Positions 1 through 11,200 are shown, counted from the stretch's first letter. The stretch is DNA of 64,000 nt from Magnolia sinica (GCF_029962835.1 NC_080574.1:23162001-23226000); one strand, 5' to 3'. Made by a program: numbers and translations. Notes: generated by a model from the sequence alone, not told the origin.

Positions 1-159
1 CCGTGATTGCTTCCGCTAACCATGATACTAACCAAGCACTGGATACTGACTGGCTAGTGGCCAGAATGTTACTCGGGGAACCGCACTCATCTACAACACC
101 TGCTTGCGTAAAATACCCTAGTTCTTTAGTTCTTTGGGCCCACTTTTTTAATATGTGAA

Positions 160-776
160 TAGGGCTGAAAGTCGGGCGGGTTGGGTTGGGTTGGGTCGGG
201 TCGGGTTGGTGCTCAACCTTAGCCCAACCCAAGGTTCCTATACCTCAACCCTAACCCAACCCAACCTTACCTTGGGTCAAGAATTCTCAACCCTAGCCCA
301 ACCCAAATGAGCTTGGTCGGGTAGATATATGCTAATATTTTCATTATTACATTAGTCTCCTGTATTTTCAATACACCTCTTATTTTTTGTACCTATAATT
401 TTATTAAAAATATATGTAGTTATTTATCGTAAAAAAGTTTATTTTTCCTAAACAAACAAGCTAAAATATAGGACAATTATGGAAGAGAGAAATCCGGTCG
501 TATCTTGTTAGCTTGAGTCATCGGAAATGACGTTGACCATTGAAACCCGACGGCATTGGAATTTTTTGTACCTTCAACACAATCAATCGATCGGGTTTAG
601 GTTTAGGTTGGGTCGGACAACCCGAGACCTCAACACGGGCCCAACCAAAGTTTTATTGGGTTGGTATGTGTATGGCCCAAGCCTGAGACCAAACCCTATT
701 CATCTTGCCCAAGCCCAACCTAATGTCGGGTTGGTCACTGGTTAGTCGGGTTGAACCCGCCCAACTTTTAGCCCTA
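160..776. mobile_element. hAT-type MITE, 617 bp, intact ends
   Basis: The element begins TAGGGCTGAAAG and ends CTTTTAGCCCTA, an inverted repeat. It is flanked on both sides by the same 8 bp, TATGTGAA (152-159 and 777-784), which is the target duplication size of the hAT superfamily. The terminal arms are runs of GGGTTGGGTC on the left and the complementary CCCAACCC on the right, so the element can fold back on itself. No transposase is encoded; the open frame at 527-745 is only a by-product of the GGGTT-type repeats. The call rests on termini plus target duplication. Confidence 0.88.
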
Positions 777-790
777 TATGTGAAATCTGA

Positions 791-1277
791 ACGCGGATTG
801 CGTCCTACATCGGTCCTCACCAGCTAGGAACGGGTAACAGCTTTGAGTAGCCACCGTGATGTATAGGTTTTATGACGCCGTCCATCTATTTTTCTATCAT
901 TCTATGAGAAAGTACAAAAATTTAGTCAGCTCCAAGGCCCAAGCGGACCACACCACAGGAAGCAGCGGTGATAATGATTCTCACCTTTAAAACTTTTCTA
1001 AGGCCCACGGCGATGTATATTTGCCATCCAACCTATTCCCTTGCGAAGATAAAACACAAATATCAGCTCCATCCATAACTCCTTTGGCTCGCAAGAAGTT
1101 TTAAACGGTAAGAGTTTAATCCCCATTATGTAGTCCGCATCTTTTTCTGATCTGCCTCAGTTTTGGGCTTAAAAAAAATGGACGGACGGTTTAGATAAGA
1201 CCCATACATTACAGTGGCTGCTCAAAGCCCCTGTCCGTCCCAGCTGGAGACAAGCGGGGCCAGGACGCAATCCGCGT
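791..1277. mobile_element. Mutator-type MITE
   Basis: It starts ACGCGGATTGCGTCCT and ends with the reverse complement, AGGACGCAATCCGCGT, giving a 16-bp perfect terminal inverted repeat. Inside lie the family-typical inner arms, the GTGATGTATAGG / CCGTCCATC block on the left and the GGACGGACGG / CATACATTACAGTGG block on the right. I could not find a clean 9-bp target duplication at the outer edge, so the insertion may be old or the true ends slightly off. It is non-coding. Confidence 0.75.
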
Positions 1278-1857
1278 CGGCACTGCGCACTTCCGTTGAT
1301 TCGAAAAGACCAAAATGTCCTCACCTAACGAAGCAAGAGACAATTTTCTGTCCTGAGGAGCTGTATGATACGAGACCCGAGTATTTACACATTGCACACG
1401 GGTTTTCAAACGATGACAAGTGGGTCCATTTTCCAGTAATCAAGATCGTCCCTCTGTTGCATCACATGATCGATGGAGTATGCCTCAAAAAAGATTCTAG
1501 AATGGAAGAATCCAGGAGCCAAACTCGAGGCTCTTTTCAGTTGAATGCGGACTGCTATTTGTATTCTTCTTCTTAACCGTCCATCCTTAAGACATCATCG
1601 AAAGGTCAGGTTCTGTAATTTCGAGAAAAAACTTTCAAGCAATGTCCATCGAAGGTGGGAAGCACCAGGTTGATGGCCTGGATTGCCGAGTATGGGCCCC
1701 ACTTGTCAGGAACGAAACCCGCGTCTAGGGACGATGCAGATCGCGCATCCTATGATTTCTCCCGTCTCATAAAAAAGAACTGCATCATCCCAAGACCTCT
1801 CATTTCATCTCCCACCAACCCTAGAAGAAGAAGGAGAAAGTTAAAATCGGAGAAGCG
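1278..1857. promoter_or_regulatory. Upstream region and 5' UTR of the NDUFB3 gene
   Basis: No gene or clear repeat is visible here. The last 90 bases before the start codon are C/T- then A/G-rich (CCCACCAACCCTAGAAGAAG at about 1812-1831), as is usual for plant 5' leaders. I see no confident TATA box. The open frames crossing this stretch have no recognisable domain. Confidence 0.4.
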
Positions 1858-2067
1858 ATGGGGAAGCCGCTGGGACCGACGGGTGAGTTCTTCAAGAGGA
1901 GAGACGAATGGCGGAAGCATCCGATGCTGGGTAACCAGCTGAGGCACGCCACTCCTGGCCTCGGCATCGCTATCGTCGCCTTTGGAATCTACCTCGTCGG
2001 GGAGGCCGCCTACAACAAGTTCTATTCTCCTCAACCCCACCACTCCTCCAATTCCCATTCTCACTGA
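1858..2067 (+). CDS. NDUFB3: NADH dehydrogenase [ubiquinone] 1 beta subcomplex subunit 3 (complex I accessory subunit)
   Basis: A 69-residue protein in one exon that matches the plant NDUFB3/B12 family in length and sequence. The N-terminus (GEFFKRRDEWRKHPML, residues 9-24) is the family signature facing the matrix side. A single membrane segment spans about residues 34-51 (GLGIAIVAFGIYLVGEAA), followed by YNKFY and a short His/Ser-rich tail that looks lineage-specific. In the family this protein is an accessory subunit in the membrane arm of mitochondrial complex I; it carries no redox centre. The start is the first ATG after a purine-rich leader and lies in the expected place relative to homologues. 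A donor-like AAG/GTGCAG 17 to 19 bases after the stop codon and an acceptor-like TTGCAG near 2715-2720 could bound an intron in the 3' UTR; this is inference. The gene stands alone between transposons. Confidence 0.93.
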   Translation: MGKPLGPTGEFFKRRDEWRKHPMLGNQLRHATPGLGIAIVAFGIYLVGEAAYNKFYSPQPHHSSNSHSH

Positions 2068-2790
2068 AAGTTCTTGATCCAAGGTGCAGCGATCGATCCT
2101 CTCTCTCCTTCTCTCTCACTATGTCTCTCTGTGTTCTATATTGTGGAAATTTTTAGGAAATTGGGTTTTTCTTTGGAATGTAGTGGAAAGGAGAAATGTG
2201 TCATCTTTCTTTTCATCGTCATCATCATCATCTAAGCTTTATCCCAACTAATTGCGAAATGGGTCTTCTTTCTTTTATGCTTTTAAAAGTTTTATCTCCT
2301 CTGCTTTTCATATATATGGGTCATACGTCTAATTTTGGAATCGTAACCTAATGGATTTTTTTTTCTCGTCTTTAAGTTGAGGAATAGTCTCTTTTTTTTT
2401 TTTTGGCTATCCGAGGTCTTGTCGATCTTACTGCTTGTTGAGAAATGGGTCTTCTTCTACTACTCTGTTTCTGAATTTGTAGCTTTGTTGCATTTGGGTC
2501 ATTCTCAACTTACTCCTGATCAGAATCAACCAATGTGATACTTGTAAGAAAGGCACCAATGGGAAAGGGCGAGTAATATCTGATCCAGAAATTCCAAACT
2601 CTCATTTGTTATGAAAATGCCTTCAAAGCACATAAAAAAGACAATTATATTAGTGCTAATCCCATGTTCATTCTAATTTCAACAATCAATTCCAATAAGG
2701 TAACTGCTGACACTTGCAGCTCTTCTAATAACAACTAGAATACCCTTGTTGTAAGATAAACAACATTAGCTTTAATACTTCTTAGGCATC
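2068..2790 (+). other. 3' region of NDUFB3 (possible UTR intron), no other gene
   Basis: T-rich sequence with no coding potential. If the inferred UTR intron is real it would run from about 2085 to 2720, with the final UTR exon holding CTCTTCTAATAACAAC and what follows. Otherwise this is ordinary intergenic DNA. Confidence 0.35.
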
Positions 2791-3175
2791 TGATGCAATC
2801 GCTCCACATTCCACACGTGCGCGCTCCGCACGTGTGTACAAGAAAAGGACTGCTTTCCCTTTTTAGCCCATCCCCACTTTCCTTTTTTTAAAAAAAAAAA
2901 TTTCAAATCTCTACATTAGGAAATTTCAATTTTCTTTTATATCTTTATATTAGGCAAGGAGTCATTTTAGAATTTTCTTATTTAAGCACTTTCTTAATTA
3001 CAATGATTTCTTATTTAGGTGGTTTTCTATTTTCTCATATTTTGGTTAGTTAGGAATTTTATTTTTAGATTCCATAGCTTTTATTGCAGATTGTAAGGAC
3101 TATTTATAAATAAGGCCCATGGCCTATGGAATAAGACAAGTTAATTGATATTTTCTTTGAGTAATTCTCATATTT
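2791..3175. mobile_element. LTR-like remnant interrupted by a LINE
   Basis: The stretch begins TGATGCAATCGCTCC and carries T-rich sequence leading to an ACTATTTATAAATAAGG TATA-like motif (3099-3115), the layout of a plant LTR promoter. It is cut at about 3175 by the LINE that follows. No second LTR or primer-binding site was found, so this is a suggestion from composition and layout only. Confidence 0.35.
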
Positions 3176-3974
3176 TGGGGATGAATTAGTGTGGAGTCCT
3201 GCGTGTCGAAGAAATCTCCAAGATTGGGAGATTGAAGAATATGTGGCTCTCCTTAGTCGCATTAACAATCGCAAGCTGGACCAGTTCAACGCAGACAATT
3301 TAGTGTGGAGAATTGATAAATCCAGCATATTCTCGGTAAAGTCTCTATACAACTTTATTGGTAGTGATCCCTTTACTAAAGAAGAGACATTGATAGATCA
3401 CGTTTGGAAATATCAAGTTCCTCCAAAGATAGCGGCCTTCGGTTGGCTGGTTGGCAAGAAGAAGGTTCTTGCAGTCGACAATCTGAGAAAAAGGTTCTTA
3501 CAGTCGACAATATGAGAAAAAGGGGAATGATAATCACAAACGTGTCTATGTTGTATGGCTGACGAAGAATCGGTGGATCATCTTTTTATACACTGTCCTT
3601 TTATCAACCAAATCTGGCCAACAATTTTAACTCCCTTTGATATGCTTTGTTCCTCCCTAGATTCAACAGGCCGGCTCCTCAAGGCCTGGCATTGTGCTAG
3701 ATTAGGCAAACAAAGGACTGTGATATGGAGAATGGCCCTCCTGGCTGTCTGGTGGTCTGTGTGGGAAGAAAGGAATGGGAGGTGCTTCAATGGTGTTTCC
3801 AACTCGGTGGAGTCCATAGCTCACGGAGTGGGCTTCTAATGTTGAAAAACTAAAGGGCCGTAATCTGCACTTTTAGGAGTGTAGTTGTTTCGCTATCTCA
3901 GCGGGTCGTCTCTCTCTTTGCTCCCTTTTTGGCTTCTAATAAAGTATCCGTTATCTTTCAAAAAAAAAATAAAA
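3176..3974 (+). mobile_element. 5'-truncated LINE with zf-RVT domain, disabled
   Basis: The reading frame from 3180 encodes the C-terminal end of an L1-type reverse transcriptase ORF: RRNLQDWEIEEYVALL, then SIFSVKSLYNF, then the zf-RVT-like block VPPKIAAFGWLVGKKKVL and DEESVDHLFIHCPF, then WWSVWEERNGRCF. A 29-bp tandem duplication (3465-3493 and 3494-3522) shifts the frame within the zf-RVT block. The 3' end has a GCTATCTCAGCGGG motif (3892-3905) shared with the LINE at 7380-8850, an AATAAAG signal and an A tail ending about 3969. TCTCATATTT before and TCTCGTATTT after may be an aged target duplication. Confidence 0.85.
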
Positions 3975-3984
3975 TCTCGTATTT

Positions 3985-4369
3985 CTCTATGGTAGTTGTT
4001 GAAGGGGGGAAAAGTGATCTGTCATAGTCTTGCATTCACGATCTCTAGCATTTGTCTAGAGGATTGTTGGGTCCTTTCCCATAATCGTTTTCTTATTTTC
4101 TTGATCTATTTGTTCTTCCTTTCGGGGTTTGCATTAGCACCCTATTTTACTCTGTCCATTACTCAATTTTTAGCAGAAATGTCTGATCTTGGGATCACTA
4201 AAGGCCTGTTTTGGTGCTACTTAAAATTAACTTCATCTCATTGTAATTAAATGTAATTATGTATTAGAGATCATATTTCTATTGGTAAGAATTAAAAGTG
4301 ATCTTGATAACCAATAATCATGATCTCTAAGCATAATTATGATTGACTAAACTGAACTGAAATGCTACC
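3985..4369. other. No recognisable feature
   Basis: AT-rich sequence without coding signal. The AAAGGCCTGTTTTGGTGCTACTT stretch at about 4199-4220 resembles the left end of a Harbinger-type MITE, but no matching right end was found. Confidence 0.3.
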
Positions 4370-4930
4370 CACGTCTTCCCCCTTTGCCTCCAAGATGATA
4401 GGACAATGATTCAAATCATAAAAGGAAGACCCCATTGCTCCACCAATGTAAATCTGTCAATCCACTCCGCTGAAACCACAACCCTATCTAGCTTAGACAT
4501 GATTGGACAATTTTGATATGTAGACTAAGTAAATTTCACACCGCCAGTTGGAAGATCAACCATTTAGTTCCTATCAACCCGATTTAAGAAGTTCCACATG
4601 CTTAGTGTAATATGACTATCATTAAGCTTTCCGAAGGGCAATCTAATGATGCTGAAATCACCCCGACACACCACAGATTTTGCCACCTGTTTCTGACACT
4701 AGCTCTTGCCAGAACGTAGTGGATGATTTGGCCCATACACTACAAAGAATATCTAGTTAAATCCTTTGGAAACATTTTTTAAGAGGACTGATGCTGAACC
4801 TTCCAGCCACCAATACTCTTTGGACAACAATTCTAAATTCCAAATAATCACAATACCAGCCGATGCCCTTGTAGTTTCCAAAGTCACCCCTTCCATGTAT
4901 CCTCCCACAATGAATCAAGGTGACTCCTAA
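4370..4930 (-). pseudogene. LINE endonuclease (EEP-type) domain remnant
   Basis: Read on the minus strand, this stretch gives broken pieces of the L1-type apurinic endonuclease: AGIVIIWNLELLSKEYWW, FVVYGPNHPLR, CRGDFSIIRLPFGKL, VDLPTGGVKFT and SKLDRVVVSAEW in the family order. Several stop codons and frame changes interrupt it. It lies opposite in strand to the LINE pieces on either side, so it comes from a separate insertion. It is non-functional. Confidence 0.75.
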
Positions 4931-5844
4931 TATGGAACTGAATTAGAAGTCCAAATAAACTAGTACTCTTGTAGACAACTGTATGCATCCCTATATATGT
5001 TTGTATGGTTTATATAGTCCGAAATCATGGAGGATTGGCATAAAAAGCCTTTTAAGACTTTTAATCAGTTCGATGGTCCAATCAGATCATATGTCTGGGC
5101 CATCCAACTGGATTTGTGGGCCCATTGTGCCAATTGGATGGATAATAAGCCAGCAGGTAGGGTACACTGGTGCATTCTCATTCCTGATCCAGCTGTTCTG
5201 CATCAGGAGGTCAATTCCATTGTGTGGATGCTTTAATCAAGGAAGGTGTTTCTCACACTTTTGTGTATCAGGAACAACTTTCATTTTAATGATTGCCAGT
5301 AAAAAAATGATGTTGACCAACTAGATCAGTTCAAACCACCTTGATACATTTTCGTTACCTGTCTTTGGGCTAATGTGATAGACGTGGAGTGTGGAGTTAA
5401 TCTCTAGGATGACTTAATGAGAGAGGTAGAACTCACTCCCGTGCACCACAAATTAGGTTCTACCGAGTCCTAAAATCCTAGAAAAACACCATGGAGAAAG
5501 TTTGACCAGGCATCCTTTCCCATCGAGGTTGATTGTAGGAGACCATCCACCGTTTCACCTACTCAAAAACTTCCCGACAAGATACACCTAACCAACTGAT
5601 TGGTGTAATTTTCCCTTTGTATTGGCAAAAGTGGTCCACTTGCAGGCCTCATGTCAGATGGTTAGTTCTTGTGGGGGCATGGACCGCTGCTGTGGGGCCT
5701 ACCAGATAAATGGATGCTGCCTGGGAAAAATGTTGCTTTGCTCAGACTTGAGCATTGTATGATACATCTTTCATCTATCAGTTGAGGAAATAGATGTCTT
5801 ACTCCTGTAAACCAACCAGCCAGGGTGAGGTGGGATTATGCCTG
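4931..5844. other. No recognisable gene
   Basis: Two overlapping open frames (4983-5324 and 5027-5236) show no domain. Short GGTCCAATCAG / GGGCCCATTGTG pieces near 5075-5130 resemble Mutator-type MITE arms, but no boundaries can be set. Otherwise this is unassigned intergenic sequence. Confidence 0.3.
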
Positions 5845-7056
5845 TTAAAGGTGATGAATGGCGCTTTGTTGGGAAAATAGATATGGTGCTTTAAATCTGA
5901 ATGATCAGCATTTTGGAGACATTGTGGGGGAGAAATATGGTGTTAAAAGTGATGATAGAGCAACTCTTTCATCATCTCGGTACAGGAACTGAGGTTGCTG
6001 GAAAGCAGTTCTAGGTGTGGAGCTCTATGTTCTTCAAGATTTGGCACTTGTTGTAGGAAATGGGGCCACCATAAAATATTGGAGGACTGCTGGTGTGTGG
6101 AAGCTTCATTCTAGGATTCCTTTGGTTGTTTGAATGCCTTGGCAATCAATAAAGAGGCTAAAGTTAAAGACGTCTGTATGAATTGAGAAGCTGTCAGCCC
6201 GTTTGGTCCCGCATTTTTCAGAAGAAATCTGTCGGAGGAATTTATTGATTTCTCCAATCTAATGGAATTGCTAGAAGCAATGGCTATTGATCGTTCATCT
6301 GAAGATAACCAGTCTGGAAATGGGACTCATCTCGTTCTTTCTCGGTGAAATCTCTAGCCCAAAAAATCTCTAACCATGTAGATGGCGAGGGACCAACAGG
6401 ATGAGTGTGGATGTCAAAATTCTTTCTCGGTGGAATCTCTAGCGCAAAAAATCTTTAACCGTGTTGATGGCAATGGACCAACAGGATGAGTGTGGATGTC
6501 AAAAGCCCCTCCTAGAGTTATCAGTTTGCATGGTTTGCAGGCTGGAATCTTATCCTCACCATTGATCGTCTTCAGTGAAGGAATATGACAATAGTGAATG
6601 GGTGCAGCATATGCACAAGGGATGCAAAAAGTGTGAACCACCTCTTCATTTTCTGTCCATTTGCATCACCTATGTGGAGCTAGTGTTTATGCCAGTTTGA
6701 GGTGGTATGCTGCCTTTGCTACAAGCTCTGTTCAATGCTTGGCAGTTAGGTCCATTCTGTGGAAGGAGATGAAGGCTGTGGAGATTATGCTTCATGGCAA
6801 ATTTATGGGCTCTTTGGAAGGAAAGAAACAGTGCTGTTTCAGAAGTCATTCTCTTCCAAGATTCATGCTGTTGTTTGTCGAGTGAAACTGCTTGTAATCT
6901 TTGGGATTGTTTTCCATTGTTAATTTGGGTCTCTGACCACCAGCCAGTTGGCCCTTTTTTATCTGTTGTAAGCTTTTTTAGTTGCCATTCGGCTGTTTGG
7001 GCCTCTTTAATAGAATCATCTTTGCTGATAGAAAAAGAAGAAAACAAAGAAGATTG
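5845..7056 (+). mobile_element. LINE reverse transcriptase C-terminal remnant with zf-RVT
   Basis: A decayed LINE on the plus strand. Pieces in order are ALLGK (about 5853), GNGATIKYWRT (about 6060), RRNLSEEFIDFSNLME (about 6223), SFAWFAGWNLILTIDRLQ (about 6520), RDAKSVNHLFIFCPF (about 6622) and LWKERNSAV (about 6805). Stops and frame changes separate them. A short direct repeat of about 30 bp (the TTCTTTCTCGGTG.AATCTCTAGC stretch) occurs at about 6337 and 6420. The A-rich tail is at 7030-7056. It is a different subfamily from the LINEs at 3.2 and 7.4 kb, judging by its divergence. Confidence 0.75.
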
Positions 7057-7379
7057 AAGTCATCCAAAGTCAGAGGATGGGAGTTTCCCTACAGATGGAA
7101 CTCAGCACAGAGCATCTGCTCCATGGCTAGTATGTCAACCATCTCACTTGCTTCCGCTTGGGAATATTGTGAAATACATCATTTAATTTGAAGCTAAATC
7201 CCTTATCTGCAATGAAAGACGATATCCAGGGACAAGGCCGATGAGGACATCTGAGCAACATACCAGAGGAAGGTTGAGCCAATATCCTTATGGCTAGATG
7301 ACCACTATATCGAGCCCACTTGACCCAATTCACATTCCTAGCCACGTTGAAGACTCCACGTGTATGTTCGTGCATCTTT

Positions 7380-8850
7380 TTTTTTTTGAGGAGTGACGAA
7401 AATTTATATAAAAGAAAAAAGAAGATACAAGGAGAGTTGGCCCGCTGAGATAGCAAACCAACACTCGACAAAAGGCAAAATCAAAAGAAAACTAAAACAA
7501 GGACAGGGGCAGACTGCAACGAGTGGGAATCCCATTCCACAATGAGGAAATGAACCCTTTTGATAATTGACCCAAGGGCATTAGACTTTCCTTCGAAACA
7601 TCTTTGATTGTGTTCTTCCCAAATCGCCCACCACACTGCCGCTAACGATCTTCTCCAAACCTGATTTTTCTGAATGCCAAAATCAGCCCTGTGCCAAGCT
7701 TTAAACAAATTGATTGGAGAGGAGGGAAGAGCCCATGTAATATTGAACCAAGAGAATACTGCTGCCCATAACTGCATCGTTAGAGGGCAATGAATAAAGA
7801 GATGGTTCACCGATTCTGCTTCTGTCATACAACAAAGGCAAATATTAGGGATGCACATGCCTCTTTTCCTAAGATTGTCAACTGTCAAAACTCTCCTGTT
7901 ACTGACCAACCAGCAGAAAACAACAATCTTAGGTGGCAGTTTGTATCTCCACATGAGATCTGTGAAAGGAGCAGTCGAAGGGCGAGGGCTATTGGTGATG
8001 TGGTGATATAACGACTTGACTGAGAAGGTCCCTTTCTTATCCTGATACCAATGGATGCTATCTGATTCTTGCTGGTCTGGGTTACAGTTGTTGAGAATAG
8101 ACAACAGGCCAGTCAGTTTCGATATTTCATCCTCAAGCAAATTCCTACGGCACTGAATATCCCATACTAACTTGGACCCGGGAAAGGAATAGGAATCTGA
8201 AACTGTTGCGTTCCGGTTAATGGTGAGACGAAAGACCTTGGGGAAGGCATCTTTTAGGGTACCGTCTCCAATCCAAACGTCATTCCAGAAAGATATATTG
8301 TTCCCATTACCGACCGAAAAGTGAATCCCTTTTATAACTTCCTGTTTCATCTGTAGCACTCCTTTCCATAAAGTAGACGCTCTATACGCTGTTGAATCTT
8401 TGGTCCACCATCCTCCAGCAGACCGGCCATATTTACTCTTGACCAATGTTTTCCACAAGGCACCGGGTTCGGATCCGAGCCGCCAAGTCCATTTTCCAAG
8501 AAGCGCCCTATTCATCCATTTCAGCTTTCTAACACTAGCACCGCCGTCTTCAATGGGAAGGCAAACCTTGTTCCAGTCGACCAGGTGGAATTTTTTCTTC
8601 TCCCCTATGCCGAACCAAAGAAAATCTCGTCTTAGTCTTTCTAGCTTGTTCAATGGGAAGGCAAACCGGCCATATTTACTCTTGACCAATGTTTTCCACA
8701 ATGCACCAGGTTCTGATCTGAGCTGCCAAGTCCATTTTCCAAGAAGTGCCCTATTCATCCATTTCAGCTTTCTGACACCAGCACCGCCGTCTTCAATGGG
8801 AAGGCAAACCTTGTTCTAGTCGACCAGGTGAAATTTTTTCTTCTCCCCTA
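7380..8850 (-). mobile_element. 5'-truncated L1-type LINE with target site duplication
   Basis: The 425-residue frame 8758-7481 encodes the end of a LINE reverse transcriptase ORF. It has two copies of MNRALLGKWTW, then GNGNNISFWNDVWIGD, GTFSVKSLYHHI, the zf-RVT block LPPKIVVFCWLVSNRRVL with CCMTEAESVNHLFIHC, and AVWWAIWEEHNQRCF. The poly(A) tail appears as the T run at 7377-7387 on the plus strand. TTCGTGCATCTTT flanks the element at 7367-7379 and 8853-8865 (up to 17 bp if TATG is included), a target duplication typical of target-primed reverse transcription. An internal stop (TGG to TAG) lies in the upstream duplicate. It cannot move by itself because the polymerase core and endonuclease are missing. 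Confidence 0.92.
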
Positions 8851-8852
8851 TG
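8422..8852 (-). repeat. 243-bp in-frame tandem duplication inside the LINE
   Basis: The segment 8422-8609 is repeated at 8665-8852, a period of 243 bp (81 codons), so the reading frame is kept. Both copies encode LLGKWTW ... EPGALWKTLVKSKYGR and the KKFHLVDW(or stop)NKVCLPIEDGG stretch. The copies differ at a few scattered bases, so the duplication predates part of the decay. It is absent from the sister LINE remnants here. Confidence 0.9.
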
Positions 8853-8865
8853 TTCGTGCATCTTT

Positions 8866-9300
8866 GAAGACCCCACACTGGGAAGATGCACGTGAGTTGC
8901 ATATAGGAGCTCGATGGACATTGATGGACACATCGGACCATTGGATTGAGTGGACACGGTGATTGGACCGTTGGATTTCAACCGTGGACCATTCTTATGG
9001 TCGGATTATCATTGTCAGATAACTTGTCGTGGACCCCCATGGGCCACGAAATTGTTAGTTATTTAGTTTGTTTACATGTTTCGTTATTTTTGGTATAGCT
9101 CATATTCGTGTTGAGATTAGGGAGTTACGAACACCTTTTAATTTATTAAGCATCTTTATGTTGAGAATCTTATTTGAGAACGCCTTTTTTATAAAAGGTC
9201 TTTTTTGAGACTATAAAGGGTTGTGCGTCTCCACCCTAAGCCACTATGCATGTTACGAATGAAAGAGATTTCTCTACTTTCACTTTGAGATTAAGCAAAA
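8866..9300. mobile_element. LTR-like sequence split by the LINE insertion
   Basis: Directly after the LINE's right target duplication the sequence resumes and carries TTTATAAAAGG (about 9188-9198), a TATA-like box, followed by a transcript-leader-like stretch. GAAGACTCCACGTG left of the LINE (7350-7363) and GAAGACCCCACACTG right of it (8866-8880) are similar, so the insertion sits in a locally repeated region. I infer an old LTR promoter; no partner LTR is visible. Confidence 0.35.
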
Positions 9301-9439
9301 AAAAAAAATCATCTTATGATTTGATTGGTGTTGCAAAAGCATAGGGAGCGATTTGGTTATCTTTTCTACTTTGGATGTACAAACGCACGCACGTATGGTT
9401 GTCCCTTATTTCGTTATGAATGATCTTCCCTTCCCCTTG

Positions 9440-9770
9440 CTTCCCTTTTCAAAATCCCTAAGCTAATTTCACCAAACTCTTAACCTTAAAATTCCCAAAT
9501 TCCAAAATCCCAATTTTTTCAAACCCAAATCCGCAAAATCTGAAAATCCCTTGTCCAAATCATAAATCCCTAATTTCCATAACTTGAAACCCACATTTCC
9601 AATTCTAGAAACCCTAAATCCTAAATCCCTTACACCCAAAATCTGAAATACTAACCCGAAACCTCCCAAAACCTTAACCCAAATATTCCAAACTGTAATT
9701 CCTCTAAGCCTAGATACCCCAAACCCATTTCCCACATTCCCTAGCATTTAAACAACCCTAACACATCAAA
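9440..9770. repeat. C/A-rich strand-asymmetric low-complexity tract
   Basis: About 330 bases with almost no G on the plus strand. They are built from irregular AAATCCC, AAACCC and CCCTAAA-like words (for example AAACCCTAAATCCTAAATCC at about 9609). It resembles degenerate interstitial telomere-like sequence but has no regular period. Confidence 0.5.
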
Positions 9771-10960
9771 ACTCTTACAAGACACATGATTTCCATTGAA
9801 TTCAGATTTAACAATATGCTAGGATGTGGGTTCTATCTCCGAAAGGCCACTGTTAATCATTAATTTATGAGATTAGCATTGCGAGATTGTCATAGGCTTA
9901 AATTTGGACATGTCGTGAATATGAAATTTCTGAATTTATGGTAAATTAGTTTTATTTTATCGTTCCATTGCACTAGTTAATCTGTCTTTTAATTTCATAA
10001 CATCATATTAAGTTAGATCATTTTGTCCTGCATCAAAGGCCCACTTGATGGCTTTTAACGATTGAAGGACAGAGAAAGGATTTTTTGAAAAGCTTCAAGT
10101 CCTCTTTAAAGACCCTAGAACTCCTGCATAATTTGAATTCCAGATGTCCATTAGCCCCAAAATGACCAACTTAGATTCTCTACTACGATTTCTTAACTTC
10201 AATCCTAGATGCCCCAGAATTCCAAATTGAGCTACTCTCAACTTCCCCACTACACCCCAAAAGGGACCAACATAGCTTCTCTATCCCTCGCCAGAAAAAA
10301 AAAAAAAAAAAAACCAAATGTGTTTTTTCTTTCATGTAGAGAAATGGTTTGCTGTTTCTGTATTAGTTCTTAAAATTTCTGATCTGGATTATGTGTGTGG
10401 TCAGGAACTGGATTTATTTATTTTTTTCTTTGGAGGTCTTGAGAATTTGCTTACATGTTAATGCTGCTGCTGTTGGGCTGTTTGCCTTATCTTACATAGT
10501 TCCAGTTATTCCTTTGGATTTTATTTTCAGCTCTTGTTCTTACCATTTCAAATTTATTGACAAGGATTTTTATTATTTAGGACTGGGGTTTAGGTAACCA
10601 TGACATTGCTATTTCAGTAGAAGTTGTCCTCCTTTTGTAGATTAAAATTCTCTGATCTCACTGATGTCATTGTAGCTGCTAAACTCATACGGTGATGGTC
10701 TTTCTTTGGTAGACATGGGTTTTCTCAAATTGTTTGGCATTTCAGTTTAAAGGTTTCTGGGTGTATGAGATTGGTTTATGGAAGAGTACTGATTATTTTG
10801 CAGGTGCTTGATGCGGAAAGAAATGATATCTGGGACAGTCTTGGGGGCCGTTTAATTTCTTTTCCTTTTTTTTTCCCCTTCAATTCTGGAAAGATTTGGT
10901 AATCCTCTGATGGTGCAATCATGAATTAAGCAGAATCATGGATTGTAGTTCTTTACTCAC
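9771..10960. other. No recognisable gene
   Basis: T-rich intergenic DNA with an A run at 10298-10315 (after TCGCCAG), which may be the tail of a lost retroposon. No domain was recognised in any frame. Confidence 0.3.
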
Positions 10961-11035
10961 TTGTCAATAAGTCGTGTGTGGATCAAAACTGTATCTACTG
11001 GAGTTTATTGTTGGCTTGTTCTCAGTTGGCGCACT

Positions 11036-11200
11036 TACTGTCATTCTGCATGCCCTGAATTCTGTGACGACAATCCCATTCTCATCAGACTATTTCAGAA
11101 GAGCTTAGAAGGTCTGGCACTGGATTGGGTCACTTCATTGGCCCCAGGACTTGTAGCTAATTGGGGTCAACGTTTGAGGAGCCATCCAGCTGCAGTTTTG
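11036..11200 (+). pseudogene. LTR-retrotransposon gag-like fragment
   Basis: The frame reads LIRLFQKSLEGLALDWVTSL followed by APGLVANWGQ, which resembles the core of the Retrotrans_gag domain of Ty3-type elements (the L.LF..SL.G.AL.W...L pattern). Only about 40 residues are recognisable and no flanking retroelement genes were found. The call is by motif resemblance only. Confidence 0.5.

Noticed and set aside
527-745. 72-codon frame near the start of the window
   Set aside because: It lies wholly within the hAT MITE and is built from its GGGTT-type words.
1214-1576. 120-codon frame upstream of NDUFB3
   Set aside because: It starts inside the right arm of a Mutator-type MITE and shows no domain. 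Its position ahead of a known gene is coincidental.
3985-4230. Harbinger-type MITE suggested by GGCCTGTTTTGG
   Set aside because: No matching right terminus or TTA/TAA pair was found, so it was not called.
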